Assembly (NCBI GenBank): GCA_013043915.1
Contig: JABEVH010000262.1
Coordinates: 1-11,635 of the forward strand
Origin: Pseudomonadales bacterium
GTDB lineage: Bacteria > Pseudomonadota > Gammaproteobacteria > Pseudomonadales > Moraxellaceae
Length of the DNA stretch: 11,635 nt
Reading direction: 5' to 3'
Positions 5,803 to 11,635 of the stretch are shown piece by piece. Below the pieces are notes generated by a model, which worked only from the letters and a program-made list of their open reading frames with translations, was not told the origin of the DNA and ran no database searches. Both the position numbers and the translations under genes were made by a program. Numbering within the stretch: the stretch's first letter is position 1; the number at the start of each line of letters is the position of its first letter.

Positions 5803-6030
5803 ATGGCGCGTTTTTACCGTCGTCGCAAGTTTTGCCGCTTTACTGCGGAAGATACCAAGTATATCGATTACAAGGATCTTGAAACCTTGAAGCAATATGT
5901 GACCGAAAACGGCAAGATTGTACCTAGCCGTATCACTGGAACCAAGGCTCGTTATCAACGTCAATTGTCGCTCGCTATCAAGCAGGCGCGGTTTCTGGCG
6001 TTGTTGCCTTATACCGATAACCACCAGTAA
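5803..6030 (+). CDS. rpsR: 30S ribosomal protein S18
   Basis: This is small-subunit protein S18, the partner of S6 in the 30S platform. The 75 residues include the nearly invariant RRRKFCRFTAE, IDYKDLETLKQYVTENGKIV and SRITGTKARYQRQL, ending LLPYTDNHQ. It is very close to the gammaproteobacterial form and lacks the N-terminal extension common in betaproteobacteria. The ribosome binding site AGGAG (5790-5794) lies within the end of priB. With S6 it is the presumed ligand of the structured leader upstream of rpsF. Confidence 0.97.
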   Translation: MARFYRRRKFCRFTAEDTKYIDYKDLETLKQYVTENGKIVPSRITGTKARYQRQLSLAIKQARFLALLPYTDNHQ

Positions 6031-6056
6031 GGTCCTGGAACATCGAGGTGTAAAAA

Positions 6057-6503
6057 ATGGAAGTCATTCTTCTGGAAAATATCAAAAAGCTGGGTGGATT
6101 GGGGGCTCGCGTTAATGTTCGCCCCGGGTACGGTCGTAATTTCCTGATTCCTCAGGGTAAGGCTGTTCCTGCCACAGCGGCGAACATTGCTTCATTTGAT
6201 GCGCGTCGGGCTGAGCTTGAACGTCAGTCTGCAGAAATTTTGGCCCAGGCTCAGGCTCGAGCAGATCGGTTGGCTGAAATTGTAGTCAGTTTGCCTGCCA
6301 AAGCGGGTGATGAAGGTAAACTTTTCGGGTCAGTAGGTACGCGTGATATCGCTGATGCGGTGACCCGTGCAGGTTCGGCGCTAGATAAGTCGGAAGTGCG
6401 TTTACCCAATGGACCACTGCGTATGACCGGTGAGTTCGTGGTCGATGTGCAACTGCATGCTGATATTATGGCGACGGTGCGGATCAATATCATCCCTGAA
6501 TAA
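6057..6503 (+). CDS. rplI: 50S ribosomal protein L9
   Basis: This is large-subunit protein L9, with two globular domains joined by a long helix reaching out from the L1 stalk base. The 148-residue protein starts MEVILLENIKKLGGLGARV and continues VRPGYGRNFLIPQGKA (N-terminal rRNA-binding domain, 1-50). A long helical linker rich in Ala, Gln, Glu and Arg (about 50-80) leads to the C-terminal domain (KLFGSVGTRDIADAV, about 88-148). The ribosome binding site GAGGTG is at 6045-6050. It is the last gene of the rpsF operon, followed by a strong terminator. Confidence 0.97.
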   Translation: MEVILLENIKKLGGLGARVNVRPGYGRNFLIPQGKAVPATAANIASFDARRAELERQSAEILAQAQARADRLAEIVVSLPAKAGDEGKLFGSVGTRDIADAVTRAGSALDKSEVRLPNGPLRMTGEFVVDVQLHADIMATVRINIIPE

Positions 6504-6525
6504 GGGCTTGACTGTCAGCGTCTCC

Positions 6526-6561
6526 AAAGGCACTGTCCATTCGGGTCAGTGCCTTTTTTTT
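6526..6561 (+). terminator. Rho-independent terminator after rplI
   Basis: GGCACTG (6529-6535) and CAGTGCC (6547-6553) pair perfectly, extended by AAA with TTT, around an 11-base loop. Eight T residues follow (6554-6561). It lies 22 bases after the rplI stop and separates the ribosomal protein operon from dnaB. Only about 40 bases remain before the dnaB start and I see no clear promoter there. dnaB may therefore depend on read-through or on a promoter inside rplI. Confidence 0.9.
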
Positions 6562-6601
6562 CTGCCGGTTTTGCTGTATTTCTGTGAGTTGGAGGTTCAG
6601 T

Positions 6602-7978
6602 ATGAGGGATCGTGAAGTCGCTGAGATAGCCATGCCCCCGCACTCCATCGAAGCGGAGCAAGCCGTGTTAGGAGGCTTGTTGCTTGATGCCAATGCCTGG
6701 GAGAATCTGGCGGAAATTGTCAGCGAGGCTGACTTTTATCGACACGATCATCGCCTTCTTTTTCGAGCTATCGTTCAGCTTATAGAAAATCAACAGGCCT
6801 GTGATGCTTTGACCTTGGCCAATGCCCTGACAGCACAGGGTCACCTTGATGAAGCAGGGGGATTACCCTACATCGGCGAGCTGGTTAAAAATACGCCTTC
6901 TGCCGCTAATATCCGCTCCTACGGAAAAATCGTCAGGGAACGGTCAGTCAGGCGGCAATTAGCCAGAGTGGCGCATGAGGTAGCGGATAGTGCCTTCAGG
7001 CCAGATGGGCGGTCCCCAGAAGAACTGCTAGATGAAGCGGAACGTCGTATTTTTGAAATAGCTGAGCAACAGCAGCATGGCACAGGGCCACAAGCAGTTA
7101 ATCCTTTACTCAAGGCCGCTCTCAAGCGTATTGATGAGCTCTATCATTCGGGGGGAGCTTTAACGGGCTTGACCACGGGATTTGATGATCTCGATGAACG
7201 TACCACAGGTATGCAGCGTGGCGATCTGATCATCATAGCAGCTAGACCGTCTATGGGTAAGACGACCTTTGCCATGAATATCGTGGAAAATGCGCTGCTC
7301 AGCTCCAGTAAGCCGATTTTAGTGTTTTCCATGGAAATGCCGGCTGAACAGTTGATCATGCGTATTTTGGCCTCATTGGGCAGAATTGATCAAACACGTT
7401 TGCGTACAGGCGTGCATCTGCAAGATGAAGACTGGAGCCGTTTGACTTCAGCCGTCAGCCTGATTCAAGGGCGCCCCTTGTATATCGACGATTCTCCTGC
7501 ATTGACCCCGACAGAGTTAAGGGCACGCTCACGAAGGCTGGCGCGAGATATGGGGGGGCAGCTAGGATTGATCATGATCGATTATTTGCAGCTGATGCGG
7601 GTGCCTGATGCGGCCAATAACCGGGTAAATGAAATCTCTGAAATCTCTCGCTCACTTAAGGCTCTGGCTAAAGAGATGGGGTGTCCTGTGGTTGCCCTGT
7701 CGCAGTTGTCGCGAGCGGTGGAAAGCCGTCCTAACAAACGTCCCGTTATGTCTGACTTGCGTGAGTCGGGAGCTATCGAGCAGGATGCTGATTTGATTAT
7801 GTGTATCTACCGCGATGAGGTATATACCAAGGAAGAGTCCAAGGAAAAGGGTATAGCGGAAATCATCATCGTCAAACAGCGTAATGGCCCCATCGGTACG
7901 GTGAGGTTGGCATTTCAGGGGCAGTTCAGCCGTTTTGAGAATCTGGCGGCTGAGTATCAGCGTATGGATGATGATTAG
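6602..7978 (+). CDS. dnaB: Replicative DNA helicase DnaB
   Basis: DnaB is the hexameric 5'-to-3' helicase that drives the replication fork and recruits primase. The start is ATG 6602, preceded by GGAGG at 6591-6595. An upstream in-frame GTG (6584) lies ahead of that site and is rejected. The 458-residue protein has the N-terminal primase-interacting domain (PPHSIEAEQAVLGGLLLD, 12-29) and a RecA-like domain. That domain shows Walker A ARPSMGKTT (214-222), the catalytic Glu in FSMEM (E245), Walker B LIMIDYLQLM (323-332), the SQLSRAVESRP loop (367-377), SDLRESGAIEQDAD (384-397) and the arginine-finger region KQRNGPIGT (425-433). It is full length with no intein. alr follows two bases after the stop. 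Confidence 0.97.
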   Translation: MRDREVAEIAMPPHSIEAEQAVLGGLLLDANAWENLAEIVSEADFYRHDHRLLFRAIVQLIENQQACDALTLANALTAQGHLDEAGGLPYIGELVKNTPSAANIRSYGKIVRERSVRRQLARVAHEVADSAFRPDGRSPEELLDEAERRIFEIAEQQQHGTGPQAVNPLLKAALKRIDELYHSGGALTGLTTGFDDLDERTTGMQRGDLIIIAARPSMGKTTFAMNIVENALLSSSKPILVFSMEMPAEQLIMRILASLGRIDQTRLRTGVHLQDEDWSRLTSAVSLIQGRPLYIDDSPALTPTELRARSRRLARDMGGQLGLIMIDYLQLMRVPDAANNRVNEISEISRSLKALAKEMGCPVVALSQLSRAVESRPNKRPVMSDLRESGAIEQDADLIMCIYRDEVYTKEESKEKGIAEIIIVKQRNGPIGTVRLAFQGQFSRFENLAAEYQRMDDD

Positions 7979-7980
7979 GC

Positions 7981-9063
7981 ATGCGAACCAGTGAATGTGT
8001 GGTTGATTTAGGAGCCCTTCGTCATAATCTGCATCGTGTTCGCACGTTGAGGCCCAAGGCCAGCATTATGGCCATGGTCAAGGCGAATGCCTACGGCCAT
8101 GGTCTGATACCTGCTGCTTCAGCCCTGGCAGATGCCGATGCGTTGGGTGTGGCGTTTATGGAAGAGGCCTTGCAACTGCGTGCTGCAGGTATTGTGACTC
8201 CTATTGCCTTGTTAGAAGGTGTATTTTCCCCGGCAGAGATGCAACTGGCAGCTGAACATCGCTTCCATATCGTCATACATCAAGAACAACAATTGCGTTG
8301 GTTACTAAGTGCAAATGTTGCATCGCTCAAGATCTGGGTCAAAGTCAATACGGGCATGAATCGTTTGGGATTCCGCCCTGAAGACTTGCTCAAGGTATGG
8401 ACCGCCCTGAAAGGTGCTCCTCAAGTGGGGCAGCTTGGTTTAATGACGCATCTTGCCTGCGCTGATGAGATGGGTGATGGCCGTACCCAGTTACAACTCG
8501 ATTGTTTTGCGCGTTGTCAGGCCGAGGTACAACTTCAGCCCCGTGTTGAGGAAACCTCGCTGGCTAACAGTGCCGCCATCCTGGGGTGGCCGCAGGCTCA
8601 AGGCGACTGGGTGCGCCCAGGTCTTATGCTCTATGGCACTTCACCCTTGCCAGCGCAAACAGCCGCTAGTCTGGGATTACGACCGGTAATGAGTTTGCGC
8701 GCCGCCGTGATGGCCGTGCAGGATGTGAAGGCGGATGAAACCGTAGGTTATGGGTGCTTATGGACAGCGCATCAGGATCAACGTGTGGCTTTGGTCAATT
8801 TTGGCTATGGCGATGGGTACCCGCGTACGGCAGATGCATCGACGCCAATAGCGATAGCGGGTCGCCGCTATCGCTTGGCAGGACGGGTTTCCATGGATAT
8901 GCTGGCGGTTGATATCGGACAGGATGAAGTGGCCTTGGGTGCTCCTGTTGAACTCTGGGGAAATAATATAGCTGCAGATGAGGTTGCTTCTGCTGCAGCT
9001 ACGCTAGCCTACGAGCTGTTCTGTAAGGTAACAGCAAGAGTACCGCGTCGTTATCTACCCTAG
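7981..9063 (+). CDS. alr: Alanine racemase
   Basis: This is a PLP-dependent, fold type III racemase that interconverts L- and D-alanine in the cytoplasm and supplies D-Ala for peptidoglycan. The 360-residue protein has the PLP-binding lysine K34 in MAMVKANAYGHG and the second catalytic residue Y257 in VGYGCLW. R128 is in KVNTGMNRLGF, with the SLANSAAI (193-200) and WVRPGLMLYG (210-219) phosphate and cofactor contacts, and GRVSMDMLAVD (301-311) near the active-site entrance. Translation starts two bases after the dnaB stop without a clear ribosome binding site, so it is probably coupled to dnaB. dnaB-alr adjacency is common in proteobacteria. Confidence 0.96.
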   Translation: MRTSECVVDLGALRHNLHRVRTLRPKASIMAMVKANAYGHGLIPAASALADADALGVAFMEEALQLRAAGIVTPIALLEGVFSPAEMQLAAEHRFHIVIHQEQQLRWLLSANVASLKIWVKVNTGMNRLGFRPEDLLKVWTALKGAPQVGQLGLMTHLACADEMGDGRTQLQLDCFARCQAEVQLQPRVEETSLANSAAILGWPQAQGDWVRPGLMLYGTSPLPAQTAASLGLRPVMSLRAAVMAVQDVKADETVGYGCLWTAHQDQRVALVNFGYGDGYPRTADASTPIAIAGRRYRLAGRVSMDMLAVDIGQDEVALGAPVELWGNNIAADEVASAAATLAYELFCKVTARVPRRYLP

Positions 9064-9071
9064 GAGCTAAG

Positions 9072-10412
9072 ATGGCAAGAGTTCGCTTGCAGTACGTTTG
9101 TCACCAGTGTGGCGCACTATCGAGCAAGTGGGCAGGACAGTGTGCTGATTGCGGCGCATGGAACAGTTTGGCGGAAGCTCCTGCTGTCGAGCCGACACGG
9201 CAAGGGTATGCCGGTCAGGTCAGCCCCGTTCAGCGGCTGGATGAAGTCAGCCTGCAGCATGAACAACGCCGCAGCACCGGAATGCAGGAACTGGATCGTG
9301 TTCTTGGTGGCGGGTTAGTGCATGGTTCAGTGGTCCTGTTAGGCGGTGACCCAGGTATCGGCAAGTCAACCTTGTTGTTGCAATGCATGACGCATCTGGC
9401 TGCGCATATGCCTGCTCTGTATGTCACCGGCGAGGAGTCATTGGCGCAAGTGGCCTTGCGAGCCCGTCGACTGGAGCTCCCGCTCGCTGATTTGAGAGTC
9501 ATGGCTGAGGTCAGTGTAGAAAATATATTGGCTACAGCTAGGCAGGAACAGCCTTCCGTCTTGGTGGTAGACTCTATTCAGACGGTACATACCTCGTTGG
9601 TGCAGTCGGCGCCAGGTGGTGTTTCACAGATCAGGGAAAGTGCCGCCTTATTAACCCGGTATGCCAAACAGACCGGTTGCGCCTTGTTTCTGATTGGGCA
9701 TGTCACCAAAGAAGGCGCTTTAGCGGGGCCGCGTGTGCTGGAGCATATGGTGGATGCCGTGCTCTACTTTGAAGGAGAGTCTGACTCTCGCTATCGCATG
9801 GTACGCGCTGTCAAAAACCGCTTTGGGGCGGTTAATGAGCTGGGTATTTTTGCTATGACAGATCGCGGACTTAAAGAAGTAGCCAATCCATCAGCCATCT
9901 TTTTGTCGCGGTTCACCACAGCGATTCCAGGTAGTTTGGTCATGGTAAGCCGAGAGGGTTCTCGTCCGCTGTTGGTCGAGGTTCAGGCCTTGGTTGATCA
10001 ATCGCTCTCTAATCCGCGCCGCGTGGCGGTGGGCCTTGATGCTAATCGACTGGGCATGTTACTCGCTGTATTGCACCGCCATGCAGGTATATCTTGCGCA
10101 GGCCAGGATGTATTTATCAATGTGGTCGGGGGAGTCAAGGTATTGGAAACGGGTTCTGATTTAGCCGTACTGCTGGCAGTGGTGTCGTCCCTAAAGTCTC
10201 TGCCGTTACCTCATGATCTGGTCGTATTTGGTGAAATTGGTCTGTCCGGTGAAATTCGTCCGGTGCCTAATGGTCAGGAACGATTGAAGGAAGCGGTTAA
10301 ACATGGCTTTAAGCGAGCCATTGTACCGCAGGCTAATGCCCCCAGGGCAGCTATAGAAGGGCTGGAAGTGGTACCCGTGTCGACGTTGGCCCAGGCGCTG
10401 GATGTTCTTTAA
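9072..10412 (+). CDS. radA: DNA repair protein RadA
   Basis: RadA (Sms) is a hexameric RecA-related helicase that extends and resolves branched recombination intermediates. The 446-residue protein starts with a C4 zinc finger (C10, C13, C24, C27). The RecA-like domain follows, with Walker A GGDPGIGKST (91-100), Walker B VLVVDSIQ and the RadA-specific KNRFG motif (248-252). A C-terminal Lon-protease-like domain (about 270-446, GGVKVLETGSDLAVLLAVVS) has the usual structural role. GGAG (9063-9066) gives the ribosome binding site, overlapping the alr stop. The stop codon overlaps the next start by one base (TAATG). Full length, no anomalies. Confidence 0.96.
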   Translation: MARVRLQYVCHQCGALSSKWAGQCADCGAWNSLAEAPAVEPTRQGYAGQVSPVQRLDEVSLQHEQRRSTGMQELDRVLGGGLVHGSVVLLGGDPGIGKSTLLLQCMTHLAAHMPALYVTGEESLAQVALRARRLELPLADLRVMAEVSVENILATARQEQPSVLVVDSIQTVHTSLVQSAPGGVSQIRESAALLTRYAKQTGCALFLIGHVTKEGALAGPRVLEHMVDAVLYFEGESDSRYRMVRAVKNRFGAVNELGIFAMTDRGLKEVANPSAIFLSRFTTAIPGSLVMVSREGSRPLLVEVQALVDQSLSNPRRVAVGLDANRLGMLLAVLHRHAGISCAGQDVFINVVGGVKVLETGSDLAVLLAVVSSLKSLPLPHDLVVFGEIGLSGEIRPVPNGQERLKEAVKHGFKRAIVPQANAPRAAIEGLEVVPVSTLAQALDVL

Positions 10413-11569
10413 TGTGTCGGGCAGTATGGATAGGCCTGTCCATGCTCTGGTGGGGGCAAGTGCAGGCTGCCGGAGTGGCCTTGGTATTGTCCGGAGGTGG
10501 AGCGCGCGGTATTTCTGAGGTAGGCGTGCTTCAAGTGCTGGAAGAGCATCGTATCCCGGTGTCCTGTGTAGTAGGAACTAGTATGGGGGCTATCGTTGGT
10601 GCAGCGTATGCAGCAGGGATGGATCCAGAATCTATGCCTGCTGTTTTGACGGGGGTGGATTGGTACAATATGTTTGCCAACCGATCTCCCCGGCGCTTTC
10701 TCCCCTATGGGGTCAAGCAAGATGACTGGCAAACTGATTTTGATTTCACCCTGCATTTGCAGGGCTGGAGTGTTCTTCCCCCGGTGCATCTGATCAATGT
10801 CCAGAATATCGATATGTTTTTCCGGCAATTGGTGGGTTATTCCCCCATCATGTCTTTCGATGATTTGCCGCTACCCTTCCGGGCCATAGCTACCGACCTC
10901 AACCACGGTGGGATGGTGGTCATGGATCATGGCGACTTGCCTCTGGTGATGAGGGCATCAATGACGGTGCCTGGAGCCTTTCCTCCCGTGGATTATCAGG
11001 GACGCTTGGTGGTGGATGGAGGACTCGCTGATAATCTGCCGATTGATGTTGGTCGGCATTTGTGCGGGCAAGCTGTAATCGCGGTTGATGTGACAACACC
11101 CAGTGTGGAGGATAAGCAACCTGGCAGCATTCTAGAAGTAGCCCAGCAGGTTATCAATCAGGCTTTGCAGCAGAATGTTAGACAACAAAAGGCATCGCTA
11201 CAACCTATAGACACTTTAATCGTGCCTGATCTTAAAGGCATAGGATCTTTTGATTTTGATCAGACCGCCTTACTGATACAGCGTGGCAGACAGGCAGCAG
11301 AAGCTGCTCTGGGTCAATTGCGCCGTTACCAGGTCAGTGAGCAGGACTACCGGATATGGAAGGAACAGTGGCAATCACGCATTGTGCAAGTGCCGCGTGT
11401 AGCCAACGTTATTTTAAGCCCCCTTAAGCGAGCTAATACAAGGATAGTCATGTCCCAATTGGATGTGCATACAGGGACAGCATTGAATATGCTTGCTTTA
11501 CAGGAAAGTATTGCGCGTATTTACGCGCGCGGTGACTTTGAACACTTGTCCGCGCATTCCCCTTGCTAG
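10412..11569 (+). CDS. Patatin-like phospholipase, probable type Vd (PlpD-like) autotransporter cut by TAG
   Basis: The product is a secreted patatin-family lipid acyl hydrolase. A short signal peptide (MCRAVWIGLSMLWWGQVQA) precedes the patatin domain. That domain has the oxyanion loop SGGGARG (27-33), the nucleophile S57 in GTSMG, and D202 in the DGG motif (VVDGGLADNLP), which together form the Ser-Asp dyad. From about residue 327, VPRVANVILSPLKRANTRIV and LALQESIARIYARGDFEHLS match a POTRA domain. This is the order found in PlpD of Pseudomonas (signal, patatin, POTRA, 16-strand barrel, about 730 residues). Here TAG at 11567-11569 ends the frame at 385 residues, before any barrel, although in-frame coding-like sequence follows. 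Without the barrel the enzyme would stay periplasmic. Start ATG 10412 overlaps the radA stop. Probably a nonsense-mutated gene, with read-through or a base-call error as alternatives. Confidence 0.85.
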   Translation: MCRAVWIGLSMLWWGQVQAAGVALVLSGGGARGISEVGVLQVLEEHRIPVSCVVGTSMGAIVGAAYAAGMDPESMPAVLTGVDWYNMFANRSPRRFLPYGVKQDDWQTDFDFTLHLQGWSVLPPVHLINVQNIDMFFRQLVGYSPIMSFDDLPLPFRAIATDLNHGGMVVMDHGDLPLVMRASMTVPGAFPPVDYQGRLVVDGGLADNLPIDVGRHLCGQAVIAVDVTTPSVEDKQPGSILEVAQQVINQALQQNVRQQKASLQPIDTLIVPDLKGIGSFDFDQTALLIQRGRQAAEAALGQLRRYQVSEQDYRIWKEQWQSRIVQVPRVANVILSPLKRANTRIVMSQLDVHTGTALNMLALQESIARIYARGDFEHLSAHSPC

Positions 11570-11635
11570 GTGAGTTCCGAACCAGCATTGCACCAGCAGG
11601 GGGTCAAGCGGACGGTTTTGAATATGCAGCTTAAT
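11570..11635 (+). pseudogene. In-frame continuation of the patatin/POTRA gene after TAG (partial)
   Basis: The same frame stays open for all 22 codons from the TAG to the window edge and reads VSSEPALHQQGVKRTVLNMQLN. In PlpD-like proteins the POTRA domain ends with a beta strand that leads into a conserved EKSWGPNYLRFGL-like entry to the barrel. RTVLNMQLN is the right shape and place for that strand. I infer that the barrel-coding part lies just beyond the window. The stretch is short, so this rests on fit to the expected domain order. Confidence 0.5.

Noticed and set aside
6508..6536. TTGACT as a -35 box for a dnaB promoter
   Set aside because: The hexamer 17 bases downstream (CACTGT) is poor and sits in the stem of the rplI terminator.
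6584..6601. GTG start upstream for dnaB
   Set aside because: It lies upstream of the GGAGG that serves ATG 6602, and its extra residues are not DnaB-like.
1..11635. CRISPR array, prophage genes or intein in dnaB
   Set aside because: No spaced direct repeats or phage genes were seen, and DnaB is continuous at normal length.

Overview
The window reads as chromosome of a gammaproteobacterium with roughly balanced base composition. The ribosomal proteins (S18, L9, S6) and PriB resemble the gammaproteobacterial versions, and the order rnr-rlmB ... rpsF-priB-rpsR-rplI followed by dnaB-alr-radA is a housekeeping arrangement known from gamma- and betaproteobacteria. I cannot name the genus from the sequence.

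Layout. (1) Positions 1-813 are a graveyard of accessory DNA: a hairpin-rich segment that looks like the end of an IS200/IS605-type element, a TnpB gene that has lost its whole nuclease core by internal deletion but keeps a structured 3' end, and a frameshifted small gene resembling RelE-fold toxins. (2) A tRNA-Leu(CAG) gene lies on the minus strand at 904-988 with its own promoter. (3) rnr (RNase R) and rlmB (23S rRNA 2'-O-methyltransferase) overlap by one base at TGATG. (4) A minus-strand gene of unknown function, coding for an exported low-complexity Ser/Gln/Thr-rich protein, sits convergent to rlmB and divergent from the next operon. (5) A good sigma-70 promoter starts the rpsF-priB-rpsR-rplI operon. 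Its leader can fold into a structure that hides the rpsF ribosome binding site and matches the known S6:S18 autoregulation motif. A rho-independent terminator closes this operon. (6) dnaB-alr-radA and a patatin-like phospholipase gene follow in the same direction, tightly packed. The patatin gene looks like a type Vd (PlpD-like) autotransporter interrupted by an in-frame TAG near the end of its POTRA domain. In-frame coding appears to continue past the TAG to the window edge.

How the genes fit together: most of the window serves RNA decay and maturation (rnr, rlmB), ribosome assembly (S6, S18, L9), replication, restart and recombination (dnaB, priB, radA) and cell wall precursor supply (alr). 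The parts worth a second look are the decayed TnpB locus with its intact-looking RNA fold, the rpsF leader, the orphan exported protein, and the TAG-split patatin gene.
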